DNA of 49,166 nucleotides from Rheinheimera sp. (GTDB taxonomy: Bacteria > Pseudomonadota > Gammaproteobacteria > Enterobacterales > Alteromonadaceae). Where the stretch lies: positions 12,209 to 61,374 of the forward strand of contig DMYW01000017.1 of the NCBI GenBank assembly GCA_003482455.1. The letters are read 5' to 3'. Position numbers and translations under genes: made by a program. The first letter of the stretch is position 1. Each line of letters opens with the position of its first letter. The notes under the pieces were generated by a model. That model saw only the letters and a program-made list of their open reading frames with translations. It made no database searches and had not been told where the DNA came from. This document shows, piece by piece, positions 17,670 to 26,079 of the stretch.

Positions 17670-19453
17670 TTTTGCTTCACCAGATGCATTAAATACTCAC
17701 CACTTTTATCGTCCCAACTTTCGATAGCGAGTAGCGGTTCACTTATGTTCGGGATACCTTTTAATAGATTCATAATTAAGGCTTTTAATTCGTCGTAACC
17801 GCCTTTGAAGTCGGTTATAGAACGAAATTGCTCAACGCTGAATTTTGCATCGCTAAGCAACTTTTGCGCTTTTAGAATCTCAGCCTGGTAGCTAGCCCGA
17901 AATAAATCATGACTTCGAGATTCTAAATCAACAGAAAAGTTTTCTTGTCGCTGGAGCGCGCCGTGTATGCGTTCATCGTCGATTAGTACATCTTTAACTG
18001 AAGCTGCTTTCGGCTTTAGTTCTGCTTTCTTTTTTTCTTTACTTACAACATCAGCAGACTTTATACGTTCTAGTAATTTACTAGCCGGCTCATCATTTGA
18101 ATCTTGGGTAACCAGTTCACCACGGAAGGCTTTTGCTAAAACAGATTTGGATAACAGGTTTACTCTTTGGATGGTATCAACGTAATTTTTTTCAACGACT
18201 TCTGCTAAAGCAAATAAGTCATGTACTCTTCGAACAATTTCAGTTTGTTCACTAGAGGACGGAATTGGAATTTTTAAGTTACTTACATCACCCACACGAT
18301 AATGCTTTACTCCCGTACCAACAGCTAATAAGTCAGACCGTCTTTTGAAACCCGGATCCATAATTGTGAGTAGCAGATAACTAGCTGAAATATGCGACTC
18401 GATAGGCCGTATTAACATTGTTCGTTGTCCGAGACACACCTTTTGACCTGGAGGAATAATTGCAGCCTCCCCCATCGGAGCTTCTCTTGTAAAAATTATG
18501 TCCCCTTGCTCAGGTGGGCACCTTTTAGACCAAAACGCGTAAGTTTCTTCATCAACAAACTTGAGGTCTTCCCATATGAATTTGCCGTCTCTTATATTTG
18601 ATGTCCTTATCAATGGTATACCAGATTGAACATACGGCGCAGTTTTGTTGTGGCAATCAACGATCATTAACACACAGTCTTCTAGACTTTCAAATGCCCA
18701 AGAAGAAGGTAGTTCTACATTTATTCTTGGTTTTTTATTGTCATACTCCGTCGCTCTTTTTAAAACACGGTTAGCTTCATTATGCTGAGCATTTTCTCTA
18801 GCCCAATTTATTTTTAGCTCTTGTATCTCACTAAATACTGTTGACTCGTTAATATTCGAATCACGCCACTCTTTGGTCAACTCACCTGATGTGGCGGCGG
18901 CGAGGACGGATTGGCGGAAGCGTTTTAGGATGCCGGGGATTTTGTCGAGGCGCGCTTGGGCGCGGTCGACTTTGGCCAAAATGGAATCCAGTTTATCGGC
19001 TATGCGGATTTGTTCGTTTAGTGGGGCAACTAAAACATCAATGTCTCGAACAAATCCACCACTTATAGCTTTAAACGTTGAACCAGTCCCCTGTTCACTT
19101 AACCAAGGCTCTATATATCTAAAATAATGAATAAGATATTTTTGAGATTGCTCTTCAAATGCTCTTATTGACGCAAGCCCTCTACCAATACAACTTTTCT
19201 CGGGACAAAGATTTGTGGGGCCGACTGGAGCCCTTATTGACAGGAGAATGTCATTTTTCTCAGCTATTTTGGTTGGCTGACTGCAGTACTTTCGTGGAGT
19301 TGGATACCATTTACCAAATTCTGTCTTGCCTTGATAGAATGGTAAGCCTATTTCAGAATCACCAACAAACTCGCCTTTGGGGGATTGCCCCATCTCGATT
19401 GCACTAAACTCACTGAGTTTGCATTTCACCCACCCCTTCGGTAACTGACTCAC
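17666..19453 (-). CDS. hsdS: Type I restriction specificity subunit HsdS, extended
   Basis: A 595-aa protein with two target-recognition domains (about 1-150 and 235-400), each followed by a conserved helical spacer: LDSILAKVDRAQARLDKIPG then SVLAAATSGELTKEW, and later SKSVLAKAFRGELV. Subunit S directs methylation and cleavage to a bipartite site. Standard HsdS is about 400-480 aa; here about 115 residues follow the usual end, including YQAEILKAQKLLSDAKFSVEQF blocks and an ESWDDKSGEYLM tail. The GTG start overlaps the hsdM stop (GTGA), and the stop overlaps the ATPase start. The first spacer is markedly more GC-rich than the flanking recognition domains. Confidence 0.93.
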   Translation of the reverse strand: MSQLPKGWVKCKLSEFSAIEMGQSPKGEFVGDSEIGLPFYQGKTEFGKWYPTPRKYCSQPTKIAEKNDILLSIRAPVGPTNLCPEKSCIGRGLASIRAFEEQSQKYLIHYFRYIEPWLSEQGTGSTFKAISGGFVRDIDVLVAPLNEQIRIADKLDSILAKVDRAQARLDKIPGILKRFRQSVLAAATSGELTKEWRDSNINESTVFSEIQELKINWARENAQHNEANRVLKRATEYDNKKPRINVELPSSWAFESLEDCVLMIVDCHNKTAPYVQSGIPLIRTSNIRDGKFIWEDLKFVDEETYAFWSKRCPPEQGDIIFTREAPMGEAAIIPPGQKVCLGQRTMLIRPIESHISASYLLLTIMDPGFKRRSDLLAVGTGVKHYRVGDVSNLKIPIPSSSEQTEIVRRVHDLFALAEVVEKNYVDTIQRVNLLSKSVLAKAFRGELVTQDSNDEPASKLLERIKSADVVSKEKKKAELKPKAASVKDVLIDDERIHGALQRQENFSVDLESRSHDLFRASYQAEILKAQKLLSDAKFSVEQFRSITDFKGGYDELKALIMNLLKGIPNISEPLLAIESWDDKSGEYLMHLVKQK

Positions 19454-20952
19454 AGCACCACCTCATCCGATTCTTCTGCTGAACCCAGTTCGACCAAAAT
19501 CGCTTGTAGTTCGCGCATAGCGCCGGCCATCTCTTCCAACGCTTCGTTTATTAGCACATCTGGCTCTGGTAAGTTGGCACTATCTTCAGTGCTGTCGTCA
19601 CGGATCCAGGCTAAATCAAGTGAGTCGTCTTTTCTGGCAATTTCTTCTCGGCTAAAGCAGCGTAGGCGGCAGGTTGCTGGGTCACCACCCTTGCCTGTGT
19701 ATTGATCAATAAATGAGTGGCGGGCAGCCTCGTTGACTTTCGTTAAGTCATAACCCACGGCTTCATAAAACTCGTCAAAGTGCGCTTTGGTTAATACGGT
19801 GCGTTTACCAAACTGTGGCATATTCGAACGTAAGTCGTACACCCAGACGTTTTTCGTCTGGCCTTTGTCTTGTTTTGGATCTGTCGGTTTGGAGAAAAAC
19901 AGTACGTTGGTTTTAACACCTGCCGCATAAAAAATGCCAGTCGGTAGGCGCAAAATGGTGTGCAGGTTGCACTTTTCCATTAAATCTTTACGAATGGTTT
20001 GGCCGGTTGAGCCTTCAAACAACACGTTGTCCGGTAACACCACTGCGGCGCGGCCACCCGGCTTTAACATACGCAAGTACATCAAGTGCAAGAAGGCGAG
20101 CTGTTTGTTACTGGTGTACGTGACTAAGTCGTCACGGGTTGGAATGCCGCCGCCTTGCTTGGTGCCAAAAGGCGGGTTTGCCAGTATCAAAGTGGCTGGT
20201 GGTAGGGCCTTGCCTTCGTTGGATAAGGTGTCACCAAACAAGATCCCGGAGTTTTGGTCATCCACCGCAAGGTCGTGCAACATCAAATTCATCATCGCCA
20301 GGCGACGGGTATCTGGCACTAATTCCATGCCAAAAAAGGTTTTGTGCTGGTATTTATCGTAGGCTTCTTCGTTTAGCGCATTAATATCGTTGTGTTCAGT
20401 GATGTAATGATGCGCGGCAATTAAAAAGCCGCCGGTGCCAGCAGTGGGGTCGACTACCACGTCATCTAAGGTAGGCTGCATTAAATCGACCATCACATTG
20501 ATTAACACCCGCGGTGTGAAGTACTGGCCAGCGCCAGATTTCTTTTCACTGGCGTTAATTTCTAACAAGCCTTCGTACATATCGCCCAAGCCTTCAGTTT
20601 TGGCGCTGTACCAATCCAGCTTGTCGATTTCCGAAACTAATTTGCTGAGTGTGGCGGGTTTGCGGATCACCGTGCTGGCGTTGGCATAAATCGCTTTAGT
20701 AATGAGCGAGCCATGTGAGCCTAAGTGAATCAGCAGCTTTTTGTACTCTTCTAACCGCGTTGGGGCGTTGTAACTTTCCAAATCGCGCCAACGAAACCCG
20801 GCGGGGATATGCTGTTCTTGGCCGGTTTCTTCTACCATCTTCAGAAACACCAGATAGGTAAGTTCGTTGATGTATTCGTGGTAGGTAACGCCATCATCCC
20901 GTAATAAATTACACAGGTTCCACAATTTAGCGATTAGGTCTTGAGTACTCAT
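19450..20952 (-). CDS. hsdM: Type I restriction-modification methyltransferase subunit HsdM
   Basis: A 500-aa N6-adenine DNA methyltransferase. It has the N-terminal HsdM helical domain (LWNLCNLLRDDGVTYHEY), the GQYFTPR block, SAM motif I DPTAGTGGFL at about 165 and catalytic motif IV NPPFGTK at about 258. It protects host DNA and forms the M2S core with HsdS. The start at 20952 has a weak AGG ribosome-binding site, 30 bp after the hsdR stop. Length and motif order are complete, so it should be active. Confidence 0.96.
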   Translation of the reverse strand: MSTQDLIAKLWNLCNLLRDDGVTYHEYINELTYLVFLKMVEETGQEQHIPAGFRWRDLESYNAPTRLEEYKKLLIHLGSHGSLITKAIYANASTVIRKPATLSKLVSEIDKLDWYSAKTEGLGDMYEGLLEINASEKKSGAGQYFTPRVLINVMVDLMQPTLDDVVVDPTAGTGGFLIAAHHYITEHNDINALNEEAYDKYQHKTFFGMELVPDTRRLAMMNLMLHDLAVDDQNSGILFGDTLSNEGKALPPATLILANPPFGTKQGGGIPTRDDLVTYTSNKQLAFLHLMYLRMLKPGGRAAVVLPDNVLFEGSTGQTIRKDLMEKCNLHTILRLPTGIFYAAGVKTNVLFFSKPTDPKQDKGQTKNVWVYDLRSNMPQFGKRTVLTKAHFDEFYEAVGYDLTKVNEAARHSFIDQYTGKGGDPATCRLRCFSREEIARKDDSLDLAWIRDDSTEDSANLPEPDVLINEALEEMAGAMRELQAILVELGSAEESDEVVL

Positions 20953-20982
20953 TTTTTACCTATTGTTCTTTTACAAGCAGGC

Positions 20983-23900
20983 TTAGGCAGACTTGGGTTG
21001 AGCTTGCTGCCAAAGCGCTTTGTTGAAATTGAGCAACACATCTTCAACCGGTTGGTTAAAGAGTTTGTTGGCACGTTTAATTCCGCCTTGATGTTTAAAC
21101 ACACCTTGATCTAAGGCGGCGACGTCAACGATGGTTGTTGCTTTCATTTGTTTTGCGATGGTTTGTAACCATTGCTGCTGCGGTGTCGTCCATGCTTGGC
21201 TGCTTAAAATCTTGGCCAGAGCGTTGTCTACCCGTTGTTCAAAGGGGATTAACGCTTCACCGATAGCGGCTTGCCGAATAAATCCAATGATACGCGCGGC
21301 GATGTCTTCGTTTTTAACTTCATGCCAGGCAACCTGCAGATCTTGTTCTCTAAACTTGTTCTGTTCAAGTAGAACTGCCAGTTCTTTTAGGCTTTGACGG
21401 GTTAATTCCCACGGTTTTTGCACCACTGTTTGAATAGCGAGCAGTCGATTGCTATTGGCATTGATAAAGTCTTTAAACGACTGCAGGTAATCTTCCGGTT
21501 TTTGCCCTTCACCGTAACCTGTGGTGATGTTGGTTATTTCATCTTCGTGATCTGAAATATACAGCGGGTTATTGCCACTGCCGCCTTTAATGCGTTCATC
21601 TAACAATTCACCCAAACCCGGGTGCTTGGTAAACCACTCCGCCACTTCTGCGGGTGGCATCGCTTTTAATTCTTTGATGAATTGCTCTGGCGGTTGCCCG
21701 GCGATGGTTTCAAATTTGCTTTGCTGCTCTGGGCTTAAATGCCTGCGCTTTACTTGTAACTTGGCAATAAATTGGTTTTTGGCCAGCGCTTGCAAATCCT
21801 CGCTGTGGCTATTGGCCATTTCATTTTCGAGCGCAGCAAAATCAATGTTTACGTTGGTCACCACAGGTTTCATGGTGTTGACCTTTTCGAGCTGCTTGTA
21901 AATGTCGACGGCGTCGTAGATTTTAAATGGCCCTTTGTTAATCTCGGGGCATAAGCGGGTAGCGCGGCCTAACATTTGTTCGAATAAAATCCGACTGTTT
22001 ACCCGGCGTAAAAACACCAGATTGGAAATTTTGGGAACGTCCACCCCCGTGGTAAGCAAATCTACAGTCACGGCAATATTGGGCAAGCGGTCGTTTTTAA
22101 AGAGACGGATTTTCTCCAGTGGCTTATCAGATGCACCAGTAATTTTCTGAATGGCGTCGTCTTCAACTTCCCCGTGATAATCTTCACAGGCTTGTTTAAG
22201 CGCTTCGACTACTTCATCGGCGTGTTTGTCTGTCACACAAAAGATTAAGGTTTTGGCGTCTGAATACGGGTTAATTGCGTCACTTTCAATCAACCACTTG
22301 GTGACAACTTTGGTGAAGTTTGGCGCTATGACTTTGCGGTTAAATTCAGATACATCAAAATCGAGTTCATCCGGGGTATTGTAAATTTTGATGTCGTTGC
22401 TCACCGCATCATAGACTTTAACTTCTTCATTTACTCCGTAATGAATGCCCTGCTCATTGAGTTTGGTGTGGATGCGCACCGGCGGTAGATGGTCGTTTAA
22501 ATGGCCATCGACGACTGCTTCTGTATAGCTGTAGCTAAAGATTGGCTCACCAAAAATATCGACCGTATGTAAGGCGGGTGTTGCGGTTAAGCCAATTTTG
22601 AAGGCGTCAAAATAATCAATCACAGCGCGGTATTTGGATTGATAGTCTTTTTGGTCACGAAACACAATTTCGGTGTCGCTGAGTTCGCGGTCAAGCAAAT
22701 AACCCCGGTGGCATTCATCGACGACGATACAGTCGTATTGGCCAACACTCGGCTTTGTATCATTGTCTGACGGGTACAAAATACGCTTTACCAAACCTTG
22801 CACCGTTGCCACATGCACCTTGGTGCTATCGTCTGGCTTGATATCTTTCAGGCCCATTAAATCGAAACTGTCGGCAAACGTTTGTAAATTCTCTAAACGA
22901 ACTTCTTTAAAATCATTGGTAGCCTGTTCGCCAAGCGCTGAGCGGTCAACCAGAAAAAGAATGCGACGGAAGCGCTCAGCTCTTAACAATCGGTAGATAA
23001 GTGCGATACAGGTTTTGGTTTTACCGGTGCCGGTTGCCATCGCTACAAGCGCGCGTTCATCGCCATTCTTGATGCTTTGTTCGACGGCTTTGATGGCGTT
23101 GACTTGATAGTCACGGAGTTTCAAATCGTATTCAAAGTCCATGTCATCAAGTTTTTGCTCAGCTTGTTCTGGCGTTTGCTTTAGCACTAACTTGATTTCA
23201 GCAGGCGTATACCAACCGTTTAGCGCTTTGCGCCGATTGGCGTTATCCCTGACATCTAAGAACCAAATACCGCTTTCCTGTTGTAACTGCTTTAAATACG
23301 GCCTGCCGTTTGTGGCGAATGTTAGAGGTACTTTAAAATCGCCCCAGGTATTATCGATAGTAAAGGCATTTTTGCTTTCAAGACCTTTGGCATAACGTTT
23401 TGCTTGGTCAATCGACCCGTATACGTTTTTAGCACTCTTTTTAGCTTCAACGACAGCAACTGGGGTAAGCCCGATAAACAACACATAATCCGCCGGGCCT
23501 GACGAGGTGGGCCATTCAGCAATCGCTCTGTTTTCATTGGCGACAGGCCGGGCACCTTTTGAATACTTTAAATTGACCGTATCAGCCACCCAGCCAGCAT
23601 CATTGAGCTGTTTATCAATGATGATGCGGGTTTCAGCTTCATCTAGATGGAAAGGTAATTTCTCGACACGCTTAATTTCTTGCTGTTGCGCTTTTTGGTC
23701 TTGGGCTTTGAAAGTTGTATAAAGCGCGAGGTTGGCCGCGGCCATCTTTGCTCTGTATTCGTTAAGCTTGGCTTCTTGCTCAGTAGCCACCTGTTCCCAG
23801 ATTTTGCTTTCAGCAGTCATTTGTTCTGCGCGTTTGAGCTCTGCTTCAGCTTTTTGCTGCTCAAGCTGTTTTAATGATTCGGCAGCCGCTAAGCGCTCAG

Positions 23901-24399
23901 ACGCAATTTGCTGCTGGCGCTCAAGCTCAATCATTTTCTCTTCAAGAATTCGGACTTCGTCGGATGGGTCTTTTGGTTTAACAAAAAGCGCAGGTTTGAA
24001 GCCTTTAGCGGCGAGCCCACCATATAGCTGGTGATACCAAACACTTAGAGCATGGCCGAGTTGTAGCGATTGCATCGCATCACGATGGTTACTTGAAGTG
24101 ATGTCGTGATTTGCATCATTACCAAGCTTACGTACCGTATGAAATGCAGCTTTGACACGCGGGTCAAGCTTGAGGGCATAATCAAGGTCACGCAGTAAAT
24201 CGATTTGCTTAACGTCTTTACCAAACTCAACACCAACCCTGGCTGCAATGTTCTTTGCAAGCTCCTCGCCTAATTGGCGCATTTTAACGAGCGTAGTGTT
24301 TGGATCTGGCACAAAGCACAACTCAGCTGTTTGCGCCAAGCGCAACAGTAGTTCGTCGTGATGTTTGAGAAAATCGAAGTTACTAAAATTGCTTCCCAT
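20983..24399 (-). CDS. hsdR: Type I restriction endonuclease/translocase subunit HsdR (type IB-like)
   Basis: A 1138-aa motor-nuclease. In order: an N-terminal DUF4145-like domain (about 20-130), a coiled coil (about 155-245), a PD-(D/E)xK nuclease with ADYVLFIG and VVEAKKSAKN at about 305-325, a SF2 translocase with MATGTGKTKT at about 455, DECHRG at about 560 and LTATP, the helicase C-domain with LTTGVDVP, and a C-terminal EcoEI_R_C-like region. This order fits the EcoAI/EcoEI (IB) class. The ATG at 24399 follows GAAGG; a TTG one codon upstream is less likely. hsdR-hsdM-hsdS order is intact with no frameshift. Confidence 0.95.
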   Translation of the reverse strand: MGSNFSNFDFLKHHDELLLRLAQTAELCFVPDPNTTLVKMRQLGEELAKNIAARVGVEFGKDVKQIDLLRDLDYALKLDPRVKAAFHTVRKLGNDANHDITSSNHRDAMQSLQLGHALSVWYHQLYGGLAAKGFKPALFVKPKDPSDEVRILEEKMIELERQQQIASERLAAAESLKQLEQQKAEAELKRAEQMTAESKIWEQVATEQEAKLNEYRAKMAAANLALYTTFKAQDQKAQQQEIKRVEKLPFHLDEAETRIIIDKQLNDAGWVADTVNLKYSKGARPVANENRAIAEWPTSSGPADYVLFIGLTPVAVVEAKKSAKNVYGSIDQAKRYAKGLESKNAFTIDNTWGDFKVPLTFATNGRPYLKQLQQESGIWFLDVRDNANRRKALNGWYTPAEIKLVLKQTPEQAEQKLDDMDFEYDLKLRDYQVNAIKAVEQSIKNGDERALVAMATGTGKTKTCIALIYRLLRAERFRRILFLVDRSALGEQATNDFKEVRLENLQTFADSFDLMGLKDIKPDDSTKVHVATVQGLVKRILYPSDNDTKPSVGQYDCIVVDECHRGYLLDRELSDTEIVFRDQKDYQSKYRAVIDYFDAFKIGLTATPALHTVDIFGEPIFSYSYTEAVVDGHLNDHLPPVRIHTKLNEQGIHYGVNEEVKVYDAVSNDIKIYNTPDELDFDVSEFNRKVIAPNFTKVVTKWLIESDAINPYSDAKTLIFCVTDKHADEVVEALKQACEDYHGEVEDDAIQKITGASDKPLEKIRLFKNDRLPNIAVTVDLLTTGVDVPKISNLVFLRRVNSRILFEQMLGRATRLCPEINKGPFKIYDAVDIYKQLEKVNTMKPVVTNVNIDFAALENEMANSHSEDLQALAKNQFIAKLQVKRRHLSPEQQSKFETIAGQPPEQFIKELKAMPPAEVAEWFTKHPGLGELLDERIKGGSGNNPLYISDHEDEITNITTGYGEGQKPEDYLQSFKDFINANSNRLLAIQTVVQKPWELTRQSLKELAVLLEQNKFREQDLQVAWHEVKNEDIAARIIGFIRQAAIGEALIPFEQRVDNALAKILSSQAWTTPQQQWLQTIAKQMKATTIVDVAALDQGVFKHQGGIKRANKLFNQPVEDVLLNFNKALWQQAQPKSA

Positions 24400-24420
24400 C
24401 AATAGTGCCTTCCATGAAGA

Positions 24421-24561
24421 TTAGAACAACAATTTGCCCCAAAACGGCCATGCGTTCCTGTAACGAGAACGTAAAATATGTTTATAACCCAATTGGTTAG
24501 CTAAAACAACAAGTTCAAACTGGAGATTAAATGGCTTCAGAACCACGCTGCCACTACACAT
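24421..24561 (-). CDS. Possible 46-aa ORF or coding remnant
   Basis: In the gap between the PLD-like gene and hsdR, the minus strand has an ATG at 24561 and a 46-codon frame ending at 24421, with protein-like composition (VVLKPFNLQFELVVLANQ, ending in WPFWGKLLF). The frame stays open upstream into the end of the PLD-like gene in a different phase, so this may be the tail of a decayed gene or a dispersed repeat peptide rather than a live gene. No clear Shine-Dalgarno is seen. Confidence 0.3.
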   Translation of the reverse strand: MCSGSVVLKPFNLQFELVVLANQLGYKHILRSRYRNAWPFWGKLLF

Positions 24562-24598
24562 TCTATGCCCGCTTAACGATGCATTTAGGTCAACTTCT

Positions 24599-25831
24599 TT
24601 AGATCTGAGCAGTGTCCTGACCTTGTACTGCGGTTTGCTCTTCTAACAATGCACCTTTGATCACCTTTTGTGGTACATAGCGTTTTACTTTTTCTATAAA
24701 GTCTTTATTTTTAAGCGTCTCATATGTGACGTCCTTATAGAATTTTATAATACGCATATCGGTGACGAGTTCTTCTGCTTTAGGAAACGCATTGCCCAGT
24801 TCTTCTCGAACGTAATCATTGATAGCTTCATCATCCAAATCGTAGAAGCCTCTAAATTTGGGCGGCGGGTTATTCTTAACTGCACGACAAAGATCTGGGA
24901 CAATTGATTCAATGACGGTATTCAAAGAGTTCTGAATATCTTGTTTAAGTTCTTCTTTACATTCATCCAATAACAATTCAATGTCGGCAAGCTCTTTCTC
25001 AAAATTATTTCGTTTAGATTTAAGCATGATACGCCCCGCATGACCGACAGGGACTAAATAAGCCGAGCGAAGTTCTTCAAGCTTTGAAGTGATTCTTTTG
25101 AAAGATTCCGGATTGTCAAATTTGCCTAGAACTTTTAACGATGCACTCACTTGATCTTTTAACTGCTGGTCCTGGGCTGAAAACAGAGGTAACGTTTTAG
25201 GCAGTTGAATTCTTCGACTTTGGATACTGAATCCTTCAAATTTTAGCTCTACAAATTGAATAAACGCTGCGTAAACCTGAGTCTGCCTTGCAAGATCAAA
25301 TGCTTGTGGTGGAGCGATCTTTAAAGCATTTGTAACTTTTTCAATATAATCCAATTCTACAGGTTCACGTCCTACTGTTGCATAATCAACCTGAATTTGC
25401 CTTTGTTCTTCAAATTCAACGGAAGGCAATTCACCTTTCAACTGTTCCATTTGTTCTTTCGTCAAGCTAATCGCATTGTATGAATCGTTCAACATTTGGT
25501 TTGATTCGACAAGAACTGGACAAGAAGCAAATGCCCAACCAACGCCATCACACATTAATGTTCCAATACGTAACCCTTCATGTAGTCGAACACAAACATC
25601 ATTTTCTATAAGGGCGCGTACCGCTTCGTGTGACCCATAACCTAGTCGCGCCACTTTTGGTGATATATCCAGAACCACTTGGACACGTTTTAATCCCAAT
25701 TGATCCTTTGCCTTTATCAGTGCTGTTGCAATCTCTTCACTGATGCCGGGTGCAGCCAAAATTACATAATGAGATGCATTGTTAATGACATCAACGATAT
25801 GAGAAGGGGTTAGATTGACAAAAAGAGACAT
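24599..25831 (-). CDS. Degenerate PLD-like defence-associated protein
   Basis: A 410-aa protein. The first 130 residues (HIVDVINNASHYVILAAPGISEEIATAL, then RVQVVLDISP and a GIRVRLH-like strand) follow the fold pattern of phospholipase D/PLDc domains, but no H-x-K-x4-D motif is visible, so catalysis by a PLD mechanism is unlikely. The remainder is helical with a coiled-coil stretch at about 260-310. It is the first gene of the defence array, with AAAGGAA before the ATG, and is followed by hsdR after 199 bp. A role in sensing or regulating the restriction operon is speculative. Confidence 0.65.
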   Translation of the reverse strand: MSLFVNLTPSHIVDVINNASHYVILAAPGISEEIATALIKAKDQLGLKRVQVVLDISPKVARLGYGSHEAVRALIENDVCVRLHEGLRIGTLMCDGVGWAFASCPVLVESNQMLNDSYNAISLTKEQMEQLKGELPSVEFEEQRQIQVDYATVGREPVELDYIEKVTNALKIAPPQAFDLARQTQVYAAFIQFVELKFEGFSIQSRRIQLPKTLPLFSAQDQQLKDQVSASLKVLGKFDNPESFKRITSKLEELRSAYLVPVGHAGRIMLKSKRNNFEKELADIELLLDECKEELKQDIQNSLNTVIESIVPDLCRAVKNNPPPKFRGFYDLDDEAINDYVREELGNAFPKAEELVTDMRIIKFYKDVTYETLKNKDFIEKVKRYVPQKVIKGALLEEQTAVQGQDTAQI

Positions 25832-25893
25832 GACGATTCCTTTCTGCAGTTAAGTTCTAAGTTACTACTGCAATGTTCCTGGAGATGAGAATG

Positions 25894-25968
25894 ACAACGT
25901 TGTTTTGATATCAAATAGAAGGTATTGAGCAGAATATAAAACAGCAAAATCAACAACTTATAAAAGTT
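25894..25968 (-). promoter_or_regulatory. Candidate promoter/operator region of the defence array
   Basis: Upstream of the leading gene, the AT-rich 248-bp gap contains two perfect inverted repeats: ACAACGTTGT at 25894-25903 and AACTT-N4-AAGTT at 25955-25968. They lie 60-140 bp before the ATG, a plausible place for a controller-type operator. No unambiguous -35/-10 pair could be fixed by eye and no C-protein gene is seen. Confidence 0.4.
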
Positions 25969-26079
25969 ACCATTTTGGACAAATCGATGTAAACATTTAG
26001 CATACAGATATTTAGTACTCCAACAGACTTGATGGCCGGCATGGAACTCTAACAAAGTTCAGACTCAAAACGTTTCGTT

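Noticed and set aside
25810..26055. 81-aa frame before the PLD-like gene
   Set aside because: Overlaps the PLD-like start in another phase and occupies the likely promoter; no ribosome-binding site.
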